Of a stretch of DNA of 64,000 nt, positions 21,210-33,289 are shown piece after piece. A program made the translations under genes and the position numbers. Position 1 is the stretch's first letter; the number at the start of each line of letters is the position of its first letter. Origin of the DNA: Zygaena filipendulae (lineage: Eukaryota; Arthropoda; Insecta; Lepidoptera; Zygaenidae); NCBI GenBank assembly GCA_907165275.2, contig OU015662.1, forward strand, positions 1,433,501 through 1,497,500, written 5' to 3'. The notes beneath the pieces were generated by a model. That model had not been told where the DNA came from and did no database searches. It was given only the letters and a program-made list of their open reading frames with translations.

Positions 21210-21468
21210 TCTATACTTATATTATAAAGAGGTAAAGTTTGTGGTTTGTGACTTTGTAGAGGGTAATCTCTGGATCTTCTGAACCAATTTTCTCTGTCTG
21301 TCTGTCTGTTTTTTCCGGCTTATCTCTGAAACAGCTGGACTGATTTTAACGGGACTTTCACTGGCAGATAGCTGATGTTACAAGGAGTAACTTAGGCTAC
21401 TTTTAGAAAAAAATAGTTACTGCGGGAATTTCGAAACTCCGCGTGTAAAACCGCGGGGTACAGCTATT
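21210..21468 (+). mobile_element. Non-autonomous Helitron, diverged
   Basis: Starts TCTATACTTATATTATAAAG, includes a GTCTGTCTGTCTGT run and GGCTTATCTCTGAAACAGCT, ends AAACCGCGGGGTACAGCTATT with the terminal CTAGT mutated to CTATT. Confidence 0.8.
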
Positions 21469-23040
21469 GCAAATAAAAAAAAAATACGAAGTTCTTAATT
21501 TCGCAAAACCTTCTTTCACCTCGATCACTTTAAAGTGTGTTTGAGTCGTATTTTAACGCTAATCAGAACCTTCTACCGATTGGTGGGTGAGCAGCCACCG
21601 TGAATTGATATCGTATACAGCTCACTGAACTATGTGGGCGGGGCATGGGAACGCTAAACTGTGTGTTCAACAAACTTTTTAAAACGGTCCCAATTTATGA
21701 GAGAGAGCGGGTTGATGATGTGCAAAATAAACATTAATTAACAGACTTCTTAATTAATTGTTTTCATGATTTTGATTTTGATTTTGGAAATTTAAATTAT
21801 TTCTGGGTGTGAGATTTTAATGTTTGAATCTTATTTGAAAGAAAAATAATCATTGGGTGATGAAACCTTAGAAAAAAAAATATATTTTTCAGTTTCATTA
21901 AGTATTGTGATTTCTGTAAGTGCTAGATAGTACTACAATTATTTATTATAAGAGAGGTCCATTCATCGGATCCATCCATTTTGATATCAATTTTACACTG
22001 AACTCCTAGTCTAGGCGCTTGCGCTCTATATTAAAACAGCTACAACCAGTTAAAATATACGTATTTATTCACTACGTGCATGCATACAAATTGAAGCGCC
22101 TGCAAATGTCTATCTATACCTAAATTTTTTCGGGATGAACATTACGCTGTGTTATTTCAAAAAATCCACGTACGAATGAGGACAAAATTATATGTAAGTA
22201 GGTAAGTAGTTTCATTCGAGTTTTGAGTAGCAAATATTGAGGTGAATAGAAACAAACGAAGTTTTTGAACGACTCTTTGGCTGCAGTTCCCGCTATCGCT
22301 TCCGCTCGACGTTTGCGGCTCGTACGAAGTGTGAATGAGTTGAACGTTAATTGTTCAGCAAACGCCAGTAAGTGGCAAGCGCGAGTCGTAATTGTCTTTT
22401 TTTTTTTGTCTTATGCGCTTACGCAGTGTGCGGAGACAAAGGGTTTGTTTGCTCCCTTTAAATGATTGCTCTGGGTGTTAGTGCCTGTCTGTCTGCTAAC
22501 ACGACCGGAAATTGCTCTGTTGGCCCTTTCGGGAATCCACTCTAAAATATCAATGGGAAAACTTCACCTAGGTTTCACACAAATTTTATTCATTCAGGGT
22601 GTAGAGGTGTAGAACCATAGACATTTGACAGAGATAGTTATCTATGCCTCTATAATGGGTTGTTTTTGATAAAAACTCCTTAACATTACAATATGTAGCA
22701 CATGCAACAGCATTATCGTAATAAAAAGGAAAAAAAAAAACATCAGTTGACTTGCACCTAAAGTTCAGCGAGATCTGTTTACATCAAGAGATTTTAAAAT
22801 TCACTCCACAAATCCACAGAGAAAATAATATTATTCTAGAGAGGCAATGTAGGCGGGAAAGACGCGGCACGCTTGCAAAGAAGGTAAGCTAATGCTCTAA
22901 CTTTCCCAAAAAATCCTTTAATAAATAAAACTCCTTTTTCTTATATTTTTTCCGCGATATTCCCAAACAGTGATTTTTAAAGCGACTAAATATAAACGTA
23001 AACAAACGACGACGTTTGATAAATTTCGCACGATTATTTT
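21469..23040. other. Long unique stretch
   Basis: No gene or clear repeat. The portion at about 22230-22450 is GC-richer, has CGCTCGACGTTTGCGGCTCG and a donor-like CCA|GTAAGT at about 22366. This could be a promoter or noncoding exon, but it is not supported beyond composition. Confidence 0.3.
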
Positions 23041-23085
23041 TATTTTATTTATTAATTCAGACACAAAACAAGTTACAGTCACTTA
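23041..23085 (-). mobile_element. Retroposon tail fragment
   Basis: A TTTTATTTATTAATTCAG run followed by AAGTTACAGTCACTTA. AAGTTACAGTCAC also occurs beside the retroposon tail at 24461-24510. PalA copy 3 inserted at its edge. Confidence 0.45.
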
Positions 23086-23322
23086 CGGCCGCACTCAGAG
23101 TCGACTTTAATGATTACTTAGTTAAGTATAGATTTTTAAAACAAAACTGCCGCAATCAGACAAGTTTAATAAATTAATGTTAATTGGCATTTAACTAATT
23201 AAGTTACATCTCATTAAATGCTAATTAACATTTATTTACTGAACGTCTCTGATTGCGGCAGTTTTGTTTTAAAAATCTATACTTAACTAAGTAATCATTA
23301 AAGTCGACTCTGAGTGCGGCGG
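23086..23322 (-). mobile_element. Palindromic MITE PalA, copy 3
   Basis: 237-bp hairpin, loop in opposite orientation to copies 1 and 2. Termini CGGCCGCACTCAGAG and CTCTGAGTGCGGCGG. TTA flanks on both sides (23083-23085, 23323-23325) form a clean 3-bp target duplication. Confidence 0.9.
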
Positions 23323-23535
23323 TTAGATAATTAATTATAAAGTGAATTTGTAGGGCTCTAGGATGCAACTCAAAACTTATACCCACAGAGGGGTTATGAT
23401 GTGAACAATCACACAATAAACTTAAATTAGTATAGTGATACCGGAAGAAAATTAAAAAGAAAACAGTATTAATATATTAATTGGTAATTTATATTATTAT
23501 ATTATTAGTATATATTTATTTTATTTATATATTAA

Positions 23536-23632
23536 ATGGTAATTTATAGTTCTAAGAATGAGCTGACGATTACAAGTGATTGTAACCAATCCTAAGTAAT
23601 AAATAGCTTTTGAATTTTGAATTTTTGAATGA
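23536..23632 (+). mobile_element. Retroposon 3' tail
   Basis: AAGTAATAAATAGCTTTTG followed by a repeated TTTTGAA tail, as in LINE 3' ends. No coding part left. Confidence 0.45.
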
Positions 23633-23736
23633 AAAAGCAAAAAGGTATAAAGTTTTCATGTATTCCATCCAGACCTGCCAGTAGTCTTGTTATACTGATT
23701 GGGGTAATCTCACTATTTGAACATCTTCTTATCTAA

Positions 23737-23979
23737 TCTAATATATAAATCACGTCTATATAAATCACGTGTCACGTTGTTTGTCCGCGATGGACTCCGA
23801 AACTACTGAACGGATTTTGATACAATTTTGCAACCGTTTATAATACGGTCCAACTTAAAAGATAGAATAGTTTTATCCCGGAATTCCCTCGGGAACTGAA
23901 GGACATAGAGTACTTTTTTCCCGGAACCTCCGCGGGAACTCCGAAATTACCGCGGATGAAATCGCGGGGGACAGCTAGT
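23737..23979 (+). mobile_element. Helitron, CACGTGTCACG-type, first of a tandem pair
   Basis: Starts TCTAATATATAAATC with a short internal duplication of TATAAATCACGT, ends GCGGGGGACAGCTAGT. Preceded by A, as expected for A|T insertion. Its last T is also the first base of the next Helitron. Confidence 0.9.
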
Positions 23980-24239
23980 CTTAATATATATAAATCACGT
24001 GTCACGTTGTTTGTCCGCGATGGACTCCGAAACTACTGAACGGATTTTGATAAAATTTTGTAACCATTTATAATATGGTCCAACTTAAAAGATAGGATAC
24101 TTTTAATCCCGGAATTCCCGCACAAACTCCGGCACTAATGTACAAAGTACGGGGTACAAAGAAGGACATAGAGTACTTTTTTCCCGCAACCTCCGCAACT
24201 CCGAAATTACCGCGGATGAAATCGTGGGGGACAGCTAGT
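23979..24239 (+). mobile_element. Helitron, CACGTGTCACG-type, second of a tandem pair
   Basis: Starts TCTTAATATATATAAATC directly at the CTAG end of the preceding copy and ends GTGGGGGACAGCTAGT. Body blocks GGTCCAACTTAAAAGATAGG and AAGGACATAGAGTAC match its partner. Confidence 0.9.
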
Positions 24240-24274
24240 AAATACGTATATTCCAAGCCCATGAGATACTGCAC

Positions 24275-24460
24275 CCTTAGCCAAGTTGACAATCTATAAA
24301 TAATCGTTAACGCATAGAAAACCAAACGGAATCGTCATGTCAACTGGTTGCGAAAAACTGTAGGTACTTTTGATTGGACGACTTTACGTGATCACGTATC
24401 ATGACGAGTCGTCCCTTAGTTTTCTATAGCGTTAATGATCATAGACTGTCAACTCAGCTG
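24275..24460. mobile_element. MITE C, copy 2
   Basis: CCTTAGCCAAGTTGACAATC at the left; TAGACTGTCAACTCAGC at the right. Inner arms share AATCGTTAACGCATAGAAAA and its complement. Longer than copy 1. Confidence 0.7.
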
Positions 24461-24880
24461 AATAAATAAATAAAAGAAATTTTTATTCACCAGCACAAGT
24501 TACAGTCACAAGTTTACAGTACGGTACAATATATTTGGAGCGGCAAAAAGGAAATGGGACTCAGCGAATCCACTGATTTTCAGTCCCCATAAAACTATTA
24601 TTATTATCTAACAACTAAGACGAACTAAGATGAGAGTTTCGTTGTCAGGACTAGGCTAAGGGGGCAAGCCCCGGCGACGCTGGTATCAATTTGTTTTCAT
24701 ACTCAACCGAGTTGATGGCCCTTTTATCTGTTCTGTGGGTGAATCCTTGACCGTTGGTCAGGCGACGCATGAGTCAGAGGTGGGTCGAGCAAGCGGCGCG
24801 GCGCCCGGTCGCGAGGTCGACCGGCGCCCGCGCAAGGACAGTCATACACGCTTAGCGGTTCAAATCTGTTTTACACTAAT
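24461..24880 (-). mobile_element. Retroposon 3' region
   Basis: AATAAATAAATAAAAG at the left edge is a minus-strand tail. Downstream is a GC-rich body (GCGGCGCGGCGCCCGGTCGC). No ORF recognised. The body could also be unique DNA next to a short tail. Confidence 0.45.
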
Positions 24881-24911
24881 CCTAACTTAACTACATAGTA
24901 TCTTAATCTTA

Positions 24912-25141
24912 TCTAATATATATAAATCACGTGTCACGTTGTTTGTCCGCGATGGACTCCGAAACTACTGAACGGATTTTGATAAAATTTTGTAACCATT
25001 CATAATATGGGCCAACTTAAAAGATAGGATAGTTTTTATCCCGGAATTCCCTCGGGAACTGAAGGACATTGAGTACTTTTTCCTGCAACCTCCGCGGGAA
25101 CTCCGAAATTACCGCGGATTAAATCGCAGGGGACAGCTAGT
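24912..25141 (+). mobile_element. Helitron, CACGTGTCACG-type
   Basis: TCTAATATATATAAATC start, GATGGACTCCGAAACTACTG, and GCAGGGGACAGCTAGT at 25141. Third copy of the subfamily within 1.5 kb. Confidence 0.9.
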
Positions 25142-25149
25142 AAACTTTA

Positions 25150-25270
25150 AGTAAAACAAAGTCGCTTTCCGCTGTCTGTCCCTGTGTATGCTTAGATATT
25201 ATTTAGATAGAGTGTATTTTATCCTGGTAATTCCGCGGGAACTCCGAAATTACCGCAGGGAACAGCTAGT
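25150..25270 (+). mobile_element. Short Helitron derivative
   Basis: AAAGTCGCTTTCCGCTGTCTG start-like block, then GGTAATTCCGCGGGAACTCC and GGGAACAGCTAGT. Internal deletion relative to the copy at 39558. Confidence 0.75.
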
Positions 25271-25638
25271 AAATTATTTGAAAAAAAAAAAAAAAACAAC
25301 ACTATTACAACAACACACACAAAAAAGAGCTTTGGTTAATCATAGAGCAAAAACATGGCGTTCGAAAAGGTTATATTTAAATGTGACCATAAACCGGCCT
25401 GCGAGCCCAGTTCGGCGCCGAGCCTGTCACCTCTGGAGACAACGCGCATAAATTGTCGGCCTCATCCGCCACTTGTCTTAGTCGCGGTTTATTAGGAGCG
25501 AAATACTAATTCGATACAATATTTTACACTAGGGAAACAAACAAGAGTCAAGACGTGTGTGTGTGCGTGTTTGATGGCACTATATGTATGTATTTATTTA
25601 CAACCAACAAAGAAGTGTATTCAATTATTTATTGTTTA
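25271..25638. other. No recognisable feature
   Basis: Poly-A tract near 25278, GC-richer portion 25390-25470. No gene. Confidence 0.4.
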
Positions 25639-25845
25639 TTAGCTGTGCCCATAGCGGTTTCACCCGCATGAGTTTCGGAATTCCCGCAGGAACTTCAAAG
25701 TAGCCTAATTTACTTCTTAAACCTTCCTTGAACTTTCACAAGTATTGCAAGTTAAAAAAATTGTCCAATCGGTCTAGCCTTTTTCGAATTTTAGCGAGAC
25801 AAACGAGCAGCAATTAATTTTTATAATTTATATGTATATAAGACT
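25639..25845 (-). mobile_element. Helitron, diverged
   Basis: TTAGCTGTGCCCATAGCGG, CACCCGCATGAGTTTCGGAA and AAAGTAGCCTAATTTACT match the GAGTTTCGGAAT subtype seen at 37824-38036. Right end near ATATGTATATAAGA. Confidence 0.7.
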
Positions 25846-26279
25846 AATTTTTAAATGTACGTAATATATTAGGGTCTTAAATATCAAATAAAAAAAAATA
25901 ATATTATTCGGCTTAATACTTAGCCACATTTTAGGGATGCTACAGTATTATATAAATTATTAAATATTATTTGGTACGTATCATTAGTATAAGCTCTGCT
26001 TAGTTTGAGACCAGCTGCATGGCGCTGTGTGATTATGTCCAAGCATAATTTATTAATGGATAATTGCAACTAACTTTTGCATATCACTTTACTTGCTTGA
26101 GTTGTTTGTTTACCTCGGGAACTTTTCGTCCGAATCCGTCTAGTAGTTTTTTGGTAGGCAGGTAATAAATGCTTGTTCAAAAAACAAATCATTTTTATTA
26201 ATTTATCAATTCGCCATAGGCAACATACAGGTTGGTACATCAATGAGTCCCCGAGCGGGTAAAACCGCTGGCAAATATT
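25846..26279. other. No recognisable feature
   Basis: AT-rich; a weak Helitron-like word (GAGCGGGTAAAACCGC) near 26254. Confidence 0.35.
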
Positions 26280-26345
26280 ACAATTTATTTATTTATTCAT
26301 TGTTTGTTTTCAGGAAACAGGTCTCCTGTTAGGCCTTATAGACTA
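26280..26345 (-). mobile_element. Retroposon 3' tail
   Basis: ATTTATTTATTCATTGTTTG then CAGGAAACAGGTCTCCTG: a minus-strand LINE 3' end with AATAAATAAA tail. CAGGAAACAGGTCTCCTG also has inverted symmetry (CAGGA/TCCTG). Confidence 0.5.
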
Positions 26346-26399
26346 ACATATTATATACAAATATAAAAACATTGCTTGTTAGTAAATAATACTTAATAC

Positions 26400-26477
26400 C
26401 TATGTTAATAAGACTATTTTTGACACTGTGTCGCTCTGGTGGCTATCGGTATCCTGCCCCGGAATCACCGGTAGACC
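26400..26477 (-). pseudogene. Retroelement coding remnant, downstream part
   Basis: Minus-strand continuation of the fragment at 26948-27030, separated from it by the hAT element. Read across the insertion site, the frame gives GVVYR, a stop, then FRGRIPIATRATQ. Resembles a retroelement polyprotein piece, family uncertain. Confidence 0.45.
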
Positions 26478-26947
26478 TAGGGTTGCCACCAATTGTACTA
26501 TATCTTCTTCTTCTTCCGCCCCTGATCCCATTATTTGGGGTCGGGTCTCCTCACATTTTTGCGCCAAGAGCACCTGCCTTGGATTGTCGGATCCAGCAAT
26601 TGGGCTTGCTTGAGTACCCATTGTAAGTACTATATATTATAGAAAAATAATATAGTACGAAACATATCTACTATATTTTTATACCTAATTCATCTGTCGC
26701 GCTTTTTTATATTAACAGCTGTGACTGGTCTGGAAAGCACCCGCAGCGTAGCACAGGGAATATAAGAACGAAACGCATACCTGGCAACAAAACGTCAACT
26801 GTCAAACTAGCAATAATTTGTAGATGAATGTAGCCCGATAAAATATTTTTGTACTATTTTTTTCCCTGCATTTCCCAAAAATACTATATTTTTGCACGTT
26901 TTTTTGGAAAAATACTATATTTTTTCCAAAAAAAGGTGGCAACCCTA
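26478..26947. mobile_element. Non-autonomous hAT-type element, 470 bp
   Basis: Terminal inverted repeats TAGGGTTGCCACC and GGTGGCAACCCTA; exact 8-bp target duplication GGTAGACC at 26470-26477 and 26948-26955. An 8-bp duplication is the hallmark of hAT elements. Short open frames inside on both strands have no transposase motif. Inserted into a retroelement remnant. Confidence 0.85.
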
Positions 26948-27030
26948 GGTAGACCACACCTTTCGGCCAAAAATCCTCCCTCATAAAGGTGTCCAATTTA
27001 CTAGTCGGGACTCGCACCACAAAGCCTTGA
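26948..27030 (-). pseudogene. Retroelement coding remnant, upstream part
   Basis: On the minus strand reads MVRVPTSKLDTFMREDFWPK then GVVY up to the hAT target site. The FWPKGVVYR-type motif is reminiscent of lepidopteran retroelement proteins. No full domain remains. Confidence 0.45.
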
Positions 27031-27316
27031 AACTGGCATTAAGACAATAGTATGTAGAAAAATATAGGGAGAATAGAACAGATGTTAGTAGCATTAACAA
27101 AGACGGACCTTGATGGAGTCGGTGAAGATAAAACAGCGGTCCGCGCTAAGCGAAATAAAAACATACAACCATTTAGTAACCGTAACACAAGCCCCGCCAT
27201 CTCTAGCGAATTGTTCTTGACTCATCACATATTTACTTTCATGTCACGTATTCGCACGGAATGTGTTTAATGACGAATATTCAAATGACGAATTGCCGTC
27301 AAATTTCTATATAACA

Positions 27317-27640
27317 GGGGCCTTACTCTTGAAAATTATTTGAGGCTGATTTTGATTTTGATTTGACTCCGATTCGATTTCACCTCGATGTCATTTTAGT
27401 ACCAACATAATTTTGAGATCGAAATCAAATTGTATTTGGAATCGCGTTAATGTCTAAAGATGACGTGCGACAAATCATTAACACGACTCTTATATTATTG
27501 AAATCGAGAAATTTTACAGATAAATTTGATAGAGACACGATCCCAAAGCTTCAAAAGTAGCAAAATTTGATTCTGTTTCTTTCTCGTTTCGATTGGAGTT
27601 CCATTTGATCCTTGCTCGATTGCGTCAAGAGTAAGCCGGC
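27317..27640. mobile_element. TIR element H
   Basis: GGGGCCTTACTCTTGA at the left, TCAAGAGTAAGCCGGC at the right; about 324 bp. The interior has imperfect GATTTTGATTTTGATTTG repeats. The terminus resembles the GGCCCTTATT of MITE F. Target duplication not clear. Confidence 0.55.
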
Positions 27641-30600
27641 AGAATCCTACGCTCTAATATTTACCACGCGAAATACTACGGAGGTATATATAACGGTGTA
27701 TTAAATATACCTACTGTGGCAATATTAAAAGATTTTCTCTTCTACGAAATCGGAATATACCGTTTTATATAATAACATAAATTATATTATTATAAAGAAC
27801 ATAAAAGAGAGAGAGAACATAAAGAATGTAAAAACACTGACAAACAACGAACGCGGTTCGCTGCTCTTCTTAGTTTTTTTTTATAAACTGCATCTTTCAA
27901 ATTAATATATTATCCCCCTTTATTTATTAAGAAGTTACAATACATTGTGTTTCATCTCTTTCAAATACTTTGACACTAACCAAATATGCAAGTATATGAA
28001 AGGGACAAAAGATCATTTTAGTTTAAACATTCTATATTTTTTTTTTTACAGAACGCGCACATTCCGACTGATCTACGGAATGATCTAGGAACACTCAGAG
28101 TTGCTTGCAGAAAGAAAACATTAATTCACGCTAATACAAGCGGTATCACATCTAAATAACGACCATATTACCATCTATAAAGTTGATGTAAAGCGACCGC
28201 AAGTGTTGGTGTATTTAAGGTTGCCAATAGCGCTATAAATACGACTTCAAATATAAAAAAGTATAAACTTTTAAAATTAGAATACGTCCTATCATTTCAT
28301 TTATGGCGCGGCCATTTTGAAAAAACCTCGTGTAGTTATAATGTAATTCAATCGTGCTTACTGCATTGTACCGAAGCAGACAGAGGCTAAAGCTGAGTAA
28401 ATCAAAAGAAGCTTAACACTTGTTGAACTCTATTCCAATAATAATAAAGTTCGACTGTCGAAACAGGTTAAGAATGTCGAAGATGTTCTACGTGACAAAA
28501 GGGTAGGTATAATACCAAACGAAGGTTCCAAACTAATGATCCACTCATTAATATACATACTACTGAACCACAAAAGAAATCAACTTAGTTATTGTGCACC
28601 CTGAGCAAAAATGATTTGTATGAACCGTATGTTATGTCAATAATAATGAAAAAATCGCTTTTAATATAAAGCCACCTCTGTCAGTCTTAACAAGAGTTAA
28701 AGATAGGGGAAATAGACAGTAAAAACCTGAAGAATATCTCCACAGACCACTAATAAGCTATGAACTATTGATCTAATTAAAAATCGACACACTACAACTG
28801 TCAACCCTAAAGATAAAACATAAATATGTAACAGGTACAAAACATTTCGTATGTTAACGACCACGACCGCGAAAACTGCAAAGCACATCAGGACACTCAT
28901 AAACCCACCGCCAAGAGTATTGTTCAGCTACCGGACTAAAAAACGAGCTTGCCAGCATACAAAAATGAAACGTCTGTATGTCTGTTCCTCTTTAGACACA
29001 AACGATCGGATGAATATAAGCGATAATAATCGAGAAGATAAGTATTTTTTAAGGTCTTTTACTTTCCCTTAAGGCTATAGAGTGTATAAGAGTAAGTAGG
29101 TATACGAGTATATTATACTATCAATACAGTCCATATATAGCGGGGTTCTTTTGCTATACTAAATTGATAGACAATGACGATTTATCACTTCTAACACTCG
29201 CTCATGTACGCATTCATTTATTAAAAGGACCTAAGTGAGTTGCATGAATTAAGTTAAACTTATCTGAGAACACTCAACCGTAAAATCTATTAAGTATAGA
29301 AAAATGTACATACCTATCCAATATTTCATATCTTAATCATTCACACATCGTATTTTCTTTGTAAATTGGTCGTCAATTTGTCGACTACGGGATTTTGTTA
29401 CAGGCACGCGTTGTAGGCAATGAATGTTGTTGGACATCGTGGGTCAGAACCCTGGTCAGATATTCACAAAACCCTTATATCATATCATAAATATAAAAGT
29501 GTTTAAGAGTATTTGTATCCACGTGAATTCGACTTGATTTTTTGTCGGGTTCTAAGAAATTGTGGTGAGAAATTCAAATGAGTGGAACCCCAGGCAACTG
29601 CTAGTTAAAATAATATTTAAGCTTGAAAAATTCAGTAGGATTTCGTGGACGTTCGTAGAAATTCATGCGAGCGCGGCAGCACTAAAACTGCTAGTGAGCA
29701 AAACAAACGTGTGGGCAGTTAATTGCCGATTGTTTGTGAAACGCAAAGAAATATATCGTCGAGTTATCTTCATTATTTCGCCGTTACATTAACATCCGAG
29801 ACGTAGTTAACATTTTACAACGAATGCTGGAAGTTTTCCCAACGGCAATTGCGAATACCAGCTTCTGTATTGAAAATTCATTAAACCAGGCTAATTCTAG
29901 GGCATAAAAGAGATAGATTACATGCACTGAAATTAGTGTCGTTTTATTTTGCAAATATTTGTACAATACAATACAAAATAATGACAATGACAATCTTCTT
30001 AATACAAAATATATTCTTTATTGTCACCAGAAAAAAAAATATGAAAATATGAAATACAGGCAACAAAGGGCGCCCTTATTGTATTAAATCTTAAATAAAT
30101 TTTTTGGGACCAATCTATAAGTAAATGCTTTAAAATATAAAAATATTTTATACACGGTGTAATTTTAAATGGGGGACATATTCAAACCTTCGATAATTCA
30201 TGACTGACTGATTTTCCTGAATCATAGCTAAGAACACTTTCGATTAAGTCACCTCTTAAAAAAAAACTAAAATCGGTTCAGCCGTTTTTGAGTTACGAAA
30301 AACATACAAGTATTGATACACATGTTCAATTTATACCTAACACCCCTATGTTTGTGTTAAGAATAGGTTAGTTAGTTAGTTAGTTAAGAATAGGTAGAAA
30401 CACCAATACAATGCATTTGCCAGAGCAAAACCACAATTCTCGAATGTCACACTGAATTAAATTAAGAACGAATGAATAAAATATACTTTTAATTTGTAAA
30501 TACGAACATTTAGTAGGTATTGTTATTTAAAAAAGTATACCAAGGAATTTTTTAATTGATCACAAAGAAATGTTGCTCCACACGTAGGACAACATTGTAC

Positions 30601-31500
30601 TTTCCGCCATAAATTTTACACTTTGCCCATAAATTAACGTCGGTAGGTTTGTTAACGAAAGATCTCCCGTTGGTACTCATGAATTGTTAATATGCAATTT
30701 AATTGGATTCCATAAAATTATCTTTGTGACGACGCGACGCGAGGCGACCAACCCAACTTTAGCAATCGTTAGAGTTAGTAACTCGATTTCACATCTAATT
30801 TTTTCAAACCGAGAGACGTAATTGAAAATGGAGTATTTTCTTTCATTAACATGCGCAAATAATTGCCATTACTTAATGATTTAAATAGATGTTTTTATGA
30901 GAAACATTGTCGGACCTAGGTAAACTTAATACAAATAAATAATTTATTATTAAAAGTTTTGATCTTTTTTGACTATTTCTCAATACTTTAGTATTGTTCG
31001 GTCGAATATCCTAGGCATATTATATGTGATGTTTGTATAGAACGGACGAACAAAAAAAATTCCGTTTCAGCTAAAGCATTTACATGAGTAGGTACTGTAA
31101 GTGGAGATCAAAATTTTTGATAGACTTATTTGTTTATATGGAACAAATATCTGTTAATATTGCAATTCGATGTACTTTTACGATGTACGATACGTTGAAA
31201 GGTGTCACAAACTTGTCACAAACATTCAAAATTTTAATAAGGACTAATTAAGAATTTAATACTAATATATTATTATAATAAATAAATGTCGTGGCATTAT
31301 GTGATGAAAAAATGCAATCCACGATATCGATATCGTCTGCCTAACAAATCAACCCTACTAAATTTCATTATCGGATGATAAATCTCTCAACAAGTAGCGA
31401 TGGTGAAAAAATTGAAAAGAACAAAAACGTGCTTCTTCGCAAATCAAATTGCAAATCAGTTTAAGGTAGGGAGCTAACAATTTAGATAAAATAATGTATT
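27641..31500. other. Long mostly unique stretch
   Basis: About 3.9 kb without a recognised gene. Near 30154-30330 a CGGTGTAATTTTAAATGGGG end plus ATCGGTTCAGCCGTTTTTGA look like a repeat piece. (TTAG)n at about 30366-30386. Short frames at 28697-29072 and 29562-29993 lack motifs. Confidence 0.4.
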
Positions 31501-31507
31501 CATTTAA

Positions 31508-31526
31508 ACGACCCTGAGTGCGGCCG
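31508..31526. mobile_element. PalA terminus remnant
   Basis: CGACCCTGAGTGCGGCCG matches the right terminus of PalA with one deletion; the rest of the element is gone. Confidence 0.4.
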
Positions 31527-31550
31527 ATAGAGTTCTTTCATCCTAATATA

Positions 31551-31609
31551 AAGAGATCCTCCGGGAATTCCGAAATTAATAAGAGTGAAACCGCGAGTGA
31601 GCGGCTAGA
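31551..31609 (+). mobile_element. Helitron 3' fragment
   Basis: TCCGGGAATTCCGAAATTAA, GAGTGAAACCGCGAGTGAGC and a terminal CTAGA in place of CTAGT. Confidence 0.6.
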
Positions 31610-33289
31610 TTATTCATAACAGTATTTCATTTTGTTAGTACATTTTATGTGTAAGTACATTACCTAAATTAATAGTAGGTACAGATTGATATAAGTATCT
31701 AGATGCTAATATATGTATTATTAATAAAATTACATAAACACTGTTATAGCAAAGAATTTTCGAAAAACCCTCCCTTAATTACACTCTTTAATTGATAAAA
31801 CTTTACGCCACCAATTAAAAGGTTGACGATCCCTGACATTATGTTTCTTAAAGATCTGCTGTCATCGAGATTCCAAGAATAGCAGCAACGTAATCTGATG
31901 CTCTCCGATATGTAACACTTTAATTAATAATAATTACGTAGTACGTACCTACCCTTCTGTGCATTCGACTTTTAACACACGTGCGGGAATTCTAAATGAA
32001 AACATTCAGATTGTAATATCTGAGAGCAATCAAAGTAGGTTGAGATTTAAGATTAAATTTTAAGCTAGGTAAATTTCAACTTTATTTCATGTAAAAATAA
32101 CTACTTCACTTAAGAAGATTGATTTATTGGCAGCTGCCTCCCCTGGATTTTTTTAACGTACCCACTATCTAGTTTTTTCAATAAAAAATAAGAAAAAGAA
32201 CTTCTTGCCAGTTGCAATACAATACAGTTATAAATTACTTTTAAACTAGCTATTGTATAACTTAAAATTTATATAAATAATTACCTCTTTTATTTATGTT
32301 TATTTATTTGACTAGATGCTTATAAAATATCTGACTTGCCCCCCTGACCCAGAACCTGGGTACGCCGTGGTGGGCATAAGAAATCATATTCAAAATCTCT
32401 ACATACGACTTACAAATTATAAAGAAATTCGTATACGTTGGAATATTAATACAAAATTATTATATATAAACTTAGTAAGGTTTATAATGGCCACGTCAAA
32501 TATCGGCACCAAATGATTGTTGATCATTTAAAAATAATAATCTTTTATATATATTTCAGAAATAAAGAATAATAATCTACATTCTAGTTTAAAATCAATT
32601 CATGTCTCGCGGACATCCTACACGCACCCCGTTGAACTCTTTTGTACGACGTCGTTTAACAGAAAGTACACAATGTCACATCAACGCATCACTCCACCAA
32701 AATAGACTTTGGCACGTTGCAATACGGTATGTTTGCGTGGAAAATTAGTTTATTTATTTCTCTGCGACGGAAGCGGTGCGGCCTCGTGTTGTCGTGTGCC
32801 ACAAGTGGCACGATCAGAGCAGAAACATAAATGTTTTTATCGGCTTACTCAATCAAATGTAAACAAAACTACGAATGGCCACGACTATATACGCCTGCCA
32901 TAGTCTACACCTGAAATTCTTGGCAAATAGTAGTGAAATGAAAATTTTAGTTTTACCTAGCTTCTTAATTTTATACAAAAGAATTTGGGTTGTAAATTGA
33001 AATGGAGATTTGCAACGCAGAAAAATATTGCAAAATTAAAATTTTGTCATCCTTGAATGTAGAATTGTCATTTTTCACATTTTTGTTGGAAAATTATGTA
33101 AAGAATTATAACGTTGTATTTTTTGATATTGGGGGCGAGAATCGAATACTGAATATCCGTTCTTTATTAATATTGCAAAAAAATCTTGATAAGGTATATT
33201 GCATTGTATTGTATGTCCTGCGTTTAACTTACACTTTATATAACATTAGGGTTTTGATCGTAAAATGCTCTACTTGCTCTACTCATGAC
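31610..33289. other. Long unique stretch
   Basis: No gene recognised. At 32335-32375 a patch CCCCTGACCCAGAACCTGGG looks like a retroelement scrap. Frame 33002-33358 has no motif and runs into the GC island. Confidence 0.35.

Noticed and set aside
30366..30386. (TTAG)n as telomeric repeat
   Set aside because: Insect telomere unit is TTAGG; this is a short TTAG run.
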